Position numbers and translations under genes: made by a program
Shown here: piece by piece, positions 1 through 7,319 of the stretch
How positions within the stretch are numbered: the stretch's first letter is position 1
How the letters are laid out: every line of letters begins with the position of its first letter
DNA from: SIG714 sp964638675
Lineage (GTDB): Bacteria > Bacillota > Clostridia > Oscillospirales > CAG-272
NCBI GenBank assembly: GCA_964638675.1
Contig: CAZXAU010000006.1
Coordinates: forward strand, 1-64,000
Length of the DNA stretch: 64,000 bases
Reading direction: 5' to 3'
Notes under the pieces: model-generated
What the model saw: only the letters and a program-made list of their open reading frames with translations
What the model was told of the DNA's origin: nothing
The model's database searches: none

Positions 1-92
1 GAAAGATGGCTGAGCTGGTCTAAGGCGCACGACTGGAAATCGTGTGTTCGGCTAATAACCGACCGAGGGTTCGAATCCCTCTCTCTCCGCCA
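1..92 (+). tRNA. tRNA-Ser(GGA), lacking its first base
   Basis: Class II tRNA with a long variable arm. The anticodon stem CACGA/TCGTG (28-32/40-44) encloses a 7-base loop with anticodon GGA at 35-37. The T arm is GAGGG-TTCGAAT-CCCTC at 65-81. The 3' acceptor strand TCTCTCC is at 82-88, the discriminator G at 89, and CCA is encoded at 90-92. Only six 5' acceptor bases are present, so the gene starts one base before the window. One acceptor mismatch (A opposite C) is visible. Confidence 0.95.
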
Positions 93-96
93 AAAA

Positions 97-123
97 AAGC
101 ACTTGCGAAAGCAAGTGCTTTTT
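97..123 (+). terminator. Intrinsic terminator of tRNA-Ser
   Basis: Stem GCACTTGC/GCAAGTGC (99-106/111-118) closed by a GAAA tetraloop, with a leading A tract and a following T tract. It starts immediately after the encoded CCA. Confidence 0.92.
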
Positions 124-126
124 CAA

Positions 127-211
127 TGAAATAAATCCACTGCGTGGACTTGTTAAATGCACTTTGTGCGTGAAATACGCCTTCGGGCATGAGTGGATTT
201 ATTTTATTTCA
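127..211. repeat. Compound palindromic repeat
   Basis: A 13-bp inverted repeat AAATAAATCCACT (129-141) and its complement (192-204) encloses three small hairpins: CCAC-TGC-GTGG (137-147), GCAC-TTT-GTGC (159-169) and a GCC-TTC-GGGC segment (179-188). No reading frame is present. The nested architecture resembles REP- or MITE-type intergenic elements. No second full copy was noticed in the window. Confidence 0.6.
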
Positions 212-362
212 CATTTCATCTTATTCGTTTTGCACTCTCAGCAAACATGCGCTTGCTATGTTTCCGCAATGGATTCGACTGTTCATGGTGATTGATCAAA
301 CAAAAACTTTTTGAGAGATCATGAATATACTGTGGATGAGAGAATGTCGGGAGGAAAAAGAT

Positions 363-1031
363 ATGTATGCATATGAAGATCTTGCCGTGTTATTTGAACT
401 CTGCCTGAAGAGCACTTACAGACACACCGAGGAAGGCGGAGATTATGCGTTTTTGCGTAGCGGACAGACGCTGTATTTACTTTTTGAATGGTCCAGAGGC
501 AGAGAAGACTGGAAAAACAATTTTGATTTTCCTGCGGTGTCTTATGATGAGACAGGAAGAAAATGGCTTTGCCACAGAGGCTTTCTAAAGGTATTTAAGG
601 CAATTGTGCCGCACATTGAAGCAACTGTAAAAACGACAGATGCCGATCGTATGATCGTGGTGGGGTACAGCCACGGTGCGGCACTTGCTGCTCTTGCTCA
701 TGAATACATATGGTATCATCGCCCGGATATGCGTGAAGAATTATACGGTTACGGTTTCGGCTGTCCGAGGTGTATTTGGATGCCCTGCTTTTTTCCAGGT
801 ATAAAGAAGCGTTGGGAGCACTTCCTTACGATTCGCAACGGAAATGATCTTGTAACACATCTTCCGCCGGCGTTTTTGGGATACAGTCATGTAAACAAGC
901 TCTTAAAAATAGGACGGCAAAGCAAATACGGTATGATCAATGCACATCGTCCGGAGAACTACATGTCATCATTGAAATCTGTAGTCGATGAGAAAACAAC
1001 CAAAACGACTGAACAGAATATCGGGAAATAA
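363..1031 (+). CDS. Lipase class 3-like alpha/beta hydrolase
   Basis: A 222-residue protein with the nucleophile elbow GYSHGAALA, the GxSxG motif of class 3 lipases and Mbeg1-like hydrolases. A Pro-rich segment with an aspartate (GNDLVTHLPP) follows, in the place expected for the catalytic Asp, and a late histidine (MINAHRPENY) could complete the triad. There is no signal peptide, so it is probably cytoplasmic. ATG 363 is preferred over the in-frame ATG at 321 because GGGAGG at 349-354 lies 8 nt before it. The gene stands alone between two tRNA genes. The substrate is unknown. A related GHSKGG hydrolase lies at 51968-53179. Confidence 0.75.
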   Translation: MYAYEDLAVLFELCLKSTYRHTEEGGDYAFLRSGQTLYLLFEWSRGREDWKNNFDFPAVSYDETGRKWLCHRGFLKVFKAIVPHIEATVKTTDADRMIVVGYSHGAALAALAHEYIWYHRPDMREELYGYGFGCPRCIWMPCFFPGIKKRWEHFLTIRNGNDLVTHLPPAFLGYSHVNKLLKIGRQSKYGMINAHRPENYMSSLKSVVDEKTTKTTEQNIGK

Positions 1032-1298
1032 AACCTGAATTGTCAAGATATCTGAAATCGAAAGAGAGGAAATTCAGTTGCGATAACACTTTGACAAAAT
1101 AAATTTTTGTGATATAACAGGAGAACGAAATCGGTACAAAAGGTATAAACCTAAAGTTTTTGATTTTTTTTGACGGTGTCGCTCTCCTCAATTCCAATCG
1201 TATCGGATCAGAGAAACGTTACTCAACTAATTCTATCATTTCGCTCTGCCCGATTAAAAAAATAAATTGTTAAAATTTATTTTTTTTTCAAAAACCTA
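1032..1298. other. AT-rich gene-free stretch
   Basis: No convincing gene on either strand. A weak A/T-only hairpin with a T tract near 1255-1289 could end lipase transcription. Confidence 0.5.
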
Positions 1299-1327
1299 TT
1301 GACAAATCGCAAAAAAAGGTGTATACT
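1299..1327 (+). promoter_or_regulatory. Promoter of tRNA-Leu
   Basis: TTGACA (1299-1304), a 17-base spacer, and TATACT (1322-1327). The expected start site lies about five bases before the mature tRNA 5' end at 1339. It is close to the sigma-A consensus. Confidence 0.9.
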
Positions 1328-1338
1328 CCTTAGGCAAT

Positions 1339-1423
1339 GCGAGAGTGGCGGAACTGGCAGACGCGCACGTTTGAGGGGCGTGTGGTTTACACCGTACGGG
1401 TTCAAGTCCCGTTTCTCGCACCA
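1339..1423 (+). tRNA. tRNA-Leu(GAG)
   Basis: Acceptor GCGAGAG (1339-1345) pairs with TTCTCGC (1413-1419) with one G-T pair. The discriminator is A, and CCA is encoded at 1421-1423. Anticodon stem CACGT/GCGTG flanks loop TTGAGGG, giving anticodon GAG at 1373-1375. It has a long class II variable arm. The gene is intact. The accessory block begins directly after its CCA, so it is the likely integration landmark. Confidence 0.95.
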
Positions 1424-1477
1424 AAAACGACAAGTTTCACGCAAGTTGTCATAAGGATGTCTTGCGTGAGGCTTGTC
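1423..1477. repeat. Left-end dyad of the element, candidate attachment site
   Basis: A 49-nt dyad: GACAAG (1429-1434) plus TCACGCAAG (1437-1445) pair with CTTGCGTGA (1461-1469) plus CTTGTC (1472-1477), leaving a 15-nt loop. Read on the minus strand, positions 1464-1423 match 15948-15989 on the plus strand at 35 of 42 positions, including an exact 14-mer (1445-1458 against 15954-15967). On the minus strand it ends in five Ts, so it may also terminate recombinase transcription. Confidence 0.65.
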
Positions 1478-1479
1478 TT

Positions 1480-1521
1480 GGAGAAGGATAGACAGTTTAG
1501 GCTGTCCGTCCTTCTCCTTTT
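1480..1521 (+). terminator. Hairpin downstream of tRNA-Leu and the left-end dyad
   Basis: Stem GGAGAAGGA-GACAG (1480-1495) pairs with CTGTC-TCCTTCTCC (1502-1517) across a 6-nt loop, followed by TTTT. It ends just before the recombinase stop codon, so it is oriented to stop tRNA-Leu read-through into the recombinase's antisense strand. Confidence 0.8.
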
Positions 1522-1524
1522 GCT

Positions 1525-3153
1525 TTAGTCTGTGGAATCGGCAACGATGCATCCGACATATCGAAAGTAGATGTCGATCTGTTGCTCTGCTGTCTTTACC
1601 CATTTCTCGGTTCGTTCGTGGATCACGATCCTGTCAATGAAGGTACGGAGAATTTCGGGTGTCAAGGCTTGCAGGTCGATGTATTTGTTTGAGATTGCCA
1701 CAAACCTTTCCACATTAGTCGATGCCGCTTTCAGTTTATCGATTTGCTTTTGCAGGATTGGAATCTGTTCGGTTATTTGCCGTTGTTCTGAGTTGTATCC
1801 ATCAGACAGCATACGGAACTGCTCGTTCGTGATCTTGCCGAGAACATTATTCTCGTACAGTCTTTTGAACAATGTGTTCAGCTCTGCGTTTCGCTTCTCT
1901 AATTTGCCGAGTTCATTTGTTTTTGCAGTAAGCTCTCTTCGGTTTTCGGAAGAGATTTTCTTGTTTATGAACTCTACAAACTCACGGTTTTTGGTGCGAG
2001 CATAGTAGGTTATTCTGCGGATCTCTTCCAGAATGATCTCATCAAGCGCTACCTCGCGGATACGGTGTGCCGAACACAACTGCTCTCCTATGTGTTTGCG
2101 GTATCGGCTGCAGATGAAGTTGTAGGCTTCGGGCGTTATGGATTTGCCGCGAACGAAGTACAGTTTTGAACCGCAATCAGCACAGTACAGAAGACCGCTG
2201 TACTTGTCGATCTCGCCCATATTGTTTCGACGACGCTTTCCTTCGCGGATCTTTTGAACATTATTCCAAGTTTCCTGATCGATGATAGCCTCGTGAGTGT
2301 TCTCAAATCGGTACTGTTCGTTTTTTGGAACCTTTACAGTTCGTTTGTCCTTGTAGGACACGACTCGTGTTTTGCAGTTAACCGTATGACCGAGGTAGAC
2401 TTCGTTTTTAAGAATATCAGATAATGTTTGAGAAGTCCAATTGTATGGCGTGTCCGTATCTGTAACAGCGCCATATACGTCATCTGTCAAATGGCGTCGC
2501 ATCGTTGGTTTAAGAATACATTCTGCTTTTAGCACATTTCCGATATTCGTCGGACCCATTCCTTGAGCGCAGAGTTCGAATATTCTTCTGACGATCGGCG
2601 CAGTTTCTTCATCCACAAGCAAATGCCCTTTTATGTCGGGATCTTTTTTGTAACCGTAAGGAATTCGTGTGCTGACACGCTCACCGCGTTCCGCTTTGGC
2701 TTTCACGACTGCTCGGATCTTCTTGCTCGTGTCCCTTGCGAACCATTCGTTGAACAGATTCTTGAAGGGCGCGAACTCGTTACCCTCGCTGTAGAGCGAA
2801 TCGTAATTGTCATTGACGGCAATATACCGAACATTCCATCTCGGGAATAATATTTCGGTGTAATTGCCGACCTCGATATAATTTCTTCCGAGACGAGAAA
2901 GATCTTTTGTTATCAGCGTTGCTACATTTCCTTGCTCCATCATTTCAAGTAGTTTTTGAAAATCCGGTCGGTTAAAGCTGACACCTGAATATCCATCATC
3001 TACGAAAACTTGGATATTTACAAAACCGTTGTCCTTTGCGTATTTTTCAAGAATGGCTCTTTGATTTTGAATACTGTTGCTGTCACCTTTGTTCTCATCT
3101 TCCTGAGAGAGTCTGCAATATAATGCTGTAATTTTTTCTGTTTGGTTTGACAT
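1525..3153 (-). CDS. Large serine recombinase
   Basis: A 542-residue site-specific recombinase of the TndX/TnpX/CcrB type, which would excise and integrate the element. The N-terminal resolvase domain holds the catalytic serine in YCRLSQED (near residue 16) and the arginine motif KDLSRLGRN. A recombinase domain follows (about 170-290), then a zinc ribbon with CADC and a second Cys pair (about 320-370), a coiled coil (about 390-480) and a DUF4368-like C terminus. Length is normal for the family and the frame is intact. AAGGAGGT precedes ATG 3153. It is transcribed towards tRNA-Leu, at the end of the element as expected. Confidence 0.95.
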   Translation of the reverse strand: MSNQTEKITALYCRLSQEDENKGDSNSIQNQRAILEKYAKDNGFVNIQVFVDDGYSGVSFNRPDFQKLLEMMEQGNVATLITKDLSRLGRNYIEVGNYTEILFPRWNVRYIAVNDNYDSLYSEGNEFAPFKNLFNEWFARDTSKKIRAVVKAKAERGERVSTRIPYGYKKDPDIKGHLLVDEETAPIVRRIFELCAQGMGPTNIGNVLKAECILKPTMRRHLTDDVYGAVTDTDTPYNWTSQTLSDILKNEVYLGHTVNCKTRVVSYKDKRTVKVPKNEQYRFENTHEAIIDQETWNNVQKIREGKRRRNNMGEIDKYSGLLYCADCGSKLYFVRGKSITPEAYNFICSRYRKHIGEQLCSAHRIREVALDEIILEEIRRITYYARTKNREFVEFINKKISSENRRELTAKTNELGKLEKRNAELNTLFKRLYENNVLGKITNEQFRMLSDGYNSEQRQITEQIPILQKQIDKLKAASTNVERFVAISNKYIDLQALTPEILRTFIDRIVIHERTEKWVKTAEQQIDIYFRYVGCIVADSTD

Positions 3154-3270
3154 ATATTTTTACCTCCTTTTCATGTCAAACCGATTGAGAGTGCATTTGG
3201 CGCAGTTATGGATTCTGCACCAATACCATACTCCAAATCAGTGTCAATGTCCAGCGGGAATCGGCAAAGT

Positions 3271-3522
3271 TTAAGAAACTTTATCAATTTCTTTTTCCAT
3301 CAGACGCTTTAACACCTCTTCGCCGGGCTTTGTGTGATCAATATCAAAAATAGAATTGACCTTGTACTTCATCCCGCAGATCACATACTCGGTTGAGGAA
3401 GTCAAGGTCTTGTCTTTTAATTCATAGCGTTGTCTTCTGCGGATACCTATCGCAACGCTTTGCTCAAATTCGTTTCCGGAAGGGATCCGGAAATCCATAT
3501 CTGTATCTTTTTCTTTTGTCAT
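3271..3522 (-). CDS. Small transposon-associated protein, TnpW-like
   Basis: An 83-residue soluble protein of unknown function. The C-terminal half (YKVNSIFD, then KPGEEVLKRLMEKE) resembles the short TnpW-type proteins that accompany serine recombinases in clostridial mobile elements. That match is from memory of the family pattern, so it is tentative. A GGAGAAAGGAA ribosome binding site precedes ATG 3522. It lies between the relaxase remnant and the recombinase, all on one strand. Confidence 0.6.
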   Translation of the reverse strand: MTKEKDTDMDFRIPSGNEFEQSVAIGIRRRQRYELKDKTLTSSTEYVICGMKYKVNSIFDIDHTKPGEEVLKRLMEKEIDKVS

Positions 3523-3589
3523 CGAGTTCCTTTCTCCAATGTTACGTTGACAATAAAACAGAGCATAAGTCCAATATTTTTCACGCTCT

Positions 3590-4957
3590 TTACATTCCGC
3601 CCATCACGGGGCCGTTAAGTTTTTTACATTCTTTTCTCAAATGCATGGTAGTACTGTCTTCCACGAGAGCATCCTTGTCAATCAGATTGCAGAGATTGCC
3701 GATAAGATATAGCGTATCAGTTCCAAGAGAATCAGTGCTGCGGACGGGATCATCGATATCCAAAACAGCCGATTCGTATAACGTGTCATTGTCTCCCTCA
3801 CCAAAGAGGGTTCTCTTGAAAAGCTCGCGCTCATCCTCCCAACCTGTTTCTCGGTATCTTTCACCGTCTGTCGAATACTCTCTGTTTGTTCATTTGCCGA
3901 GGTTTTCATCGTCGCCTGAAAATCCTCTGTGACCATTTCCGTCTGCTCGGTGTATTCTATCAGCACCTGTAGCTGATCGTCCAGATATTCCTTTAGACAT
4001 TTCTCCGTCGTAAATGTAGGAAGCGTCTCCTGTATTTCTTTGAGCAACTGTATCTGTGCTTTCTGCGTAGAGATCATTGCCGTCCAGTTCGGCTCGGTCA
4101 CTGCAACGCAAGGATGAACCTTTTCTGCGACGGAAAGCTGCTTTTGTGCTTCTGCTATAAAATTCTGCGCTGATCTGCGCTCGGTAGATAAACTCATATT
4201 CCATATTCTCCTTCAAATATTTTTTGTAGTGTAATTTGTTATCCCGACAGGCTTTTCCATCAGGTGTGGTGTAAGTGATATTCTTTCTTGTGTCCGTCCA
4301 CTTGACACCATAGCCTTCCGCTTACATGAGCATAATAAAATGTTCCTTAGAAGATGACATTTGCATTGTATTGCTGATCACAGCTTCTAAACGGATTTTC
4401 CAGCTCTGACCGTTCTCGGCGGAGCGATATTCCCGGTCGGACATCGGCTTTGCGCGTTCGCTCTTTGGTACGGGGGCGATAACCGACACGCCATATTCTC
4501 GGCAGATGCTATCCGAGACTTGCATCAGTGTTTCCACATCCTTTTCGCTGATGTGAAACTTTTTACCGGTCTCGGCGTTCACGCTGTTGAGAACGAAATG
4601 CGAGTGGATATGATCGCGATCTGAGTGGGTGGAAACAACGATCTCATATCCGTGAAGCAGTTTTGCTTCTTCAGCAAATCGTAAAGCAATCTCGTGCGCT
4701 GTCTGCTGTGAAATGTTTTCGTTCACGGAGAAGGACTGCACGAAATGATAGTACAGTCTGCCATCGGTCTTGCCGTAAAGCTTTTTGGTATTATTGAATT
4801 CAGTGTAAGCGAACATCGGTGTGCAGTTGATTCCGGTGACGTATTTGTTACCGTCAGCGGCAATAGTTTTCTTATCTTGCATCGTGTAGCGTAGAACGAA
4901 GAGCATACCTCTTGATGTTTGTTTTGTTTTGCTGTTGACGAAATGCAATATCGCCAT
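3590..4957 (-). pseudogene. MobA/MobL-type relaxase with two in-frame stop codons
   Basis: Read from ATG 4957 (GGGAGGT upstream), one frame runs 455 codons to TAA at 3592-3590, the normal relaxase size, but is broken by TAA at 4324-4322 and TGA at 3892-3890. The first part (211 residues) holds the catalytic region with the metal-binding histidines HSDRDHIHSHFVLN. Past the first stop the frame continues with KWTDTRKNITYT, CRDNKLHYKKYLKENMEYEF and, past the second, YRETGWEDERELF and DSTTMHLRKECKKLNG, all relaxase-like. No indel is needed, only two base substitutions. The role would be oriT nicking for mobilization. As read it would give only an N-terminal fragment. Confidence 0.85.
3682..4197 (-). 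CDS. Nested coiled-coil/membrane protein inside the relaxase gene, MobB-like
   Basis: A 171-residue protein encoded in a second frame of the same strand, wholly within the relaxase gene. It is predicted to be mostly coiled coil (about 1-135) with one membrane segment near the C terminus (FWISMIPSAALILLELI). Its ribosome binding site AAGGAG is supplied by the relaxase codons for KENMEYEF. This layout matches ColE1-type mbeB/mbeD genes nested in mbeA, whose products assist the relaxosome at the membrane; homology to those is not established. It stays open where the relaxase frame has stops, which favours real coding. Confidence 0.6.
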   Translation of the reverse strand: MSLSTERRSAQNFIAEAQKQLSVAEKVHPCVAVTEPNWTAMISTQKAQIQLLKEIQETLPTFTTEKCLKEYLDDQLQVLIEYTEQTEMVTEDFQATMKTSANEQTESIRQTVKDTEKQVGRMSASFSREPSLVRETMTRYTNRLFWISMIPSAALILLELIRYILSAISAI

Positions 4958-4959
4958 AC

Positions 4960-5271
4960 TTACCTCCCGCTGAGCTTTTCGGAAAGCAACTCGTAGATCT
5001 TTTTCAGTTCTTCCTGGGTAGCTGAAAGATTTACGGTATTGATCTTGCATTGACGGGAAAGGATAAATAACTGATTGATGTTGTTTCCGAGCTTCTTCAC
5101 TTGTGTGGTGAGATCTTTGAGCCCATCGTAATTGATGACCTCTTTTCCGATGGCGCATCTTACGATATAGTCAGTGATGCTCATGTTGGCATCGTTTGCT
5201 TTTTTGCGAATCAAAGCATCCATTGTATCGGAAACTCTGAAGTTAAATCTTTTGGTTTTAATAGTAATCAC
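4960..5271 (-). CDS. MobC-like relaxosome accessory protein
   Basis: A 103-residue protein with an N-terminal ribbon-helix-helix-like segment (KRFNFRVSDTMDALIRKKA) and the bacterial mobilization motif LGNNINQL (near residue 65). MobC proteins bind oriT and help the relaxase open the nic region. The stop codon lies two bases upstream of the relaxase ATG 4957, so the two were translationally coupled. The start is taken as GTG 5271. No well-spaced ribosome binding site is visible there, so a later start is possible. A candidate oriT lies just upstream. Confidence 0.85.
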   Translation of the reverse strand: MITIKTKRFNFRVSDTMDALIRKKANDANMSITDYIVRCAIGKEVINYDGLKDLTTQVKKLGNNINQLFILSRQCKINTVNLSATQEELKKIYELLSEKLSGR

Positions 5272-5520
5272 ATCCTTTTTATCAAAATTTCTTGGCTTAT
5301 CTTTTTCAAAGAAGGTAAGTGGGTTCGGGCTTCTGCTCGATCATTTTGCGTTTGGCGTACAGCCAAAGGCGATGCTGGTTCTCGCCCAAAGGAGAGAGAA
5401 AAGAAACGGAATCACTCTCCGTCAGACTCAAGTGGCGCATGATTTGGCACTGACGGTTTCTGCGTCACTTACACGGCACTTGCGTCACTGTTTTGTTACA
5501 AAATCATTTTGATTACTCCT
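5272..5520. other. Candidate oriT region upstream of mobC
   Basis: A gene-free, repeat-rich stretch directly before mobC, the usual position of oriT in MOBP elements. It has an inverted repeat TTTGGC-gtaca-GCCAAA (5351-5367), the near-repeated segments CTCGCCCAAAGGAGAGAG and GCCAAAGGCGATG around 5362-5399, and two copies of TGCGTCACT (5461-5469 and 5480-5500 region) flanking ACACGGCAC. A nic site cannot be assigned by eye. Confidence 0.4.
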
Positions 5521-5541
5521 TTCGATTTTTTGGGGCAAGAG

Positions 5542-5578
5542 AAAAAGCTCTCGCCGATGATGGCGAGAGCAATTTTTT
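5542..5578. terminator. Bidirectional terminator
   Basis: Stem GCTCTCGCC/GGCGAGAGC (5547-5555/5562-5570) with a 6-nt loop, flanked by A5 on the left and T6 on the right. It can end minus-strand transcription coming from the regulator gene at 5707 and plus-strand transcription. Confidence 0.85.
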
Positions 5579-5706
5579 CTTACGGAAAATTTACCCTTCT
5601 ACTATATGCCCGACATGAGTGATCCAAAAATGCTCCTGACTGAAAAAGTTTTTCTGAAAAAGAAAAATCCCTTTGAAGTTTTTATGCTTCAAAAGGAAAT
5701 ATGTGG

Positions 5707-6654
5707 TTAGTAGCATTCAATTTGTTTTAATTTCAAAAATGCTTGACGTTTTTCTTCGATTTTCTTCAGACGCTTACCAACAGCGCTGTGTGTTTTGTAT
5801 CTAAGGTGCATGGCGATCTCTTTTTGAGTACATCCGTTTGCATGCATCTTGAAGATCATTCTGTCGGTGTCGTTACCAAGATAATTGTAGAATGCATTGA
5901 GTTTTTTTATTGCATCGCATTTTTTCTCTGCCTTTTCAAATTCTTCTTCAACCGTGGACAACTCGGTAACGGAATCGGGATTGTTATGTTCGTCTTTGAT
6001 TAGCTGATCAAGAGATTCCATCACGCCGATTTTTGTGCGCGTGTGATCCCACTTACGTTTGAAGTCTATTTTGTCGTAGTTGGTGTTTACGGTCTTTGCA
6101 AAGTCCTCGTGGACGGCCATCTTCTTTGATATGTCCATAACCTCAGAAACGCTTTGCGTCTGCATAAGCTTATTCACCATAGTTGCAAGGAAGAGAGCTG
6201 CAAATTTATCGAACACGAATGAGAACTCCGCTTCGGTCAATTCTTCTATCACCCTGTTATGTGTCTTTGCATATTTTTCGAGCTCGATATGGATGTCATT
6301 TTCAAATGCCATAAAAAACGAATCAATTATGTTTTCGTAAAGGACTTCGTTTGTGATGATCTCCATCATCGTACCTGCAATAAGCTTTTCATTCGCTTCT
6401 TCAAGACAGCGCACAGGAGCGTTCGAGGAGAAATTGAGAAGAGAACCCTTTCCGGTAAGTGCTTTCATTTGTTCATTCCAAGCGGCAAGAAAATGCTTTT
6501 TCGCTTTGATGTATACGCCGTTCTGTTTATCGGTTGCCGTCACAGGATCATATCTTGATACCTGCGTGCTGAAATCATTATCTCTGAAAAACGCTTTTAA
6601 TTCTGTTATGGTTGGCGCACCGTCTTTTTCAAGTAGCGTCATATCCGTCTTCAT
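5707..6654 (-). CDS. Element regulator with sigma-70 region 4-like C terminus
   Basis: A 315-residue protein. The last 80 residues read like a sigma-70 region 4 or related helix-turn-helix (DRMIFKMHANGCTQKEIAMH then THSAVGKRLKKIEE). The first 230 residues are helical and not recognised. ATG 6654 is chosen over an in-frame ATG at 6696 because AAGGAG lies seven bases before it. It probably controls transfer or cargo genes. It is followed by a strong bidirectional terminator, so it is a short transcription unit separate from mobC. The function beyond DNA binding is inferred. Confidence 0.6.
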   Translation of the reverse strand: MKTDMTLLEKDGAPTITELKAFFRDNDFSTQVSRYDPVTATDKQNGVYIKAKKHFLAAWNEQMKALTGKGSLLNFSSNAPVRCLEEANEKLIAGTMMEIITNEVLYENIIDSFFMAFENDIHIELEKYAKTHNRVIEELTEAEFSFVFDKFAALFLATMVNKLMQTQSVSEVMDISKKMAVHEDFAKTVNTNYDKIDFKRKWDHTRTKIGVMESLDQLIKDEHNNPDSVTELSTVEEEFEKAEKKCDAIKKLNAFYNYLGNDTDRMIFKMHANGCTQKEIAMHLRYKTHSAVGKRLKKIEEKRQAFLKLKQIECY

Positions 6655-6670
6655 AGGGTTCTCCTTGTGT

Positions 6671-6928
6671 TCATGATGCGGTTGTATGTATTTCATAATT
6701 GCCTTTATTTACTGTTTTTCTGAAGTCTTCTTGCTTTCTGCCTTTATCCACAAGATAATCTAAAGCGTGCTCATTCATATAACGTAGATTTTTTATATTT
6801 CGAAGGGGAACTACGGTTTCAACAGCATAAAGAACCGGTTGAAAAGTGTTGTCATTATTTTTTCGTAGTTCTATGTTCAATTTTTGCAAATTCTCTATTG
6901 GATGGTGCAAAGCGGTAATCAAAAACAT
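6671..6928 (-). CDS. Small hypothetical protein, uncertain
   Basis: An 85-residue open frame ending 16 bases before the regulator start. It has no recognised motif. The composition (charged C-terminal half, DYLVDKGRKQEDFRKT) looks protein-like, but the ribosome binding site before ATG 6928 is weak. It may be a real leader gene of the regulator operon or a remnant of a longer gene. Confidence 0.35.
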   Translation of the reverse strand: MFLITALHHPIENLQKLNIELRKNNDNTFQPVLYAVETVVPLRNIKNLRYMNEHALDYLVDKGRKQEDFRKTVNKGNYEIHTTAS

Positions 6929-7267
6929 TCTTTCTGCAACGAATATACTATTTGCATTTCCTTCGTCCTATGGAGTTTGGCTGTGATAATTTCCTAAAAT
7001 CTCAAAAAAACGTTCGGCTTGAATGAATACTGCATTCCACTATTGACACATTTGCATAGAGAGGATGAATAATTGTGTATTGGTCATTTATTTTCGTTTC
7101 TTTTATATTTTTATGCACCTGTTGTTCTCCTATAGATGAGTTACCATATTAGCGCTTATTTCTATCCATTTCCTTTAATAAAATTAAGACAAGCGATTTT
7201 GTCCCAATCGTCAAGGATTGAAAGTAGAAATCCATAAAAAATCACAAATGATCGTTTTACGCTTATG
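6929..7267. other. Gene-free stretch within the element
   Basis: No supported gene. A TTGACA at 7043-7048 has only a weak -10 partner. AT-rich filler separates the mobilization half from the cargo. Confidence 0.45.
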
Positions 7268-7303
7268 AAAAAACTCCTTCCGAAAGTGAAACTTCAGAAG
7301 AAG
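7268..7303 (-). terminator. Terminator of the Sel1-repeat gene
   Basis: Read on the minus strand, an 11-bp stem with G-T pairs (7293-7303 against 7274-7284) and an 8-nt loop is followed by six Ts. It starts about 16 bases after the stop codon at 7320. Confidence 0.75.
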
Positions 7304-7319
7304 CTTTTGAATTTTTCGA

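Noticed and set aside
937..1197. Minus-strand frame behind the lipase gene
   Set aside because: No ribosome binding site, overlaps the lipase end, no recognisable motif.
3393..3932. Long plus-strand frame (179 codons) across the mobilization genes
   Set aside because: Antisense to the relaxase tail and nested gene, no ribosome binding site, Ser/Arg-rich shadow composition.
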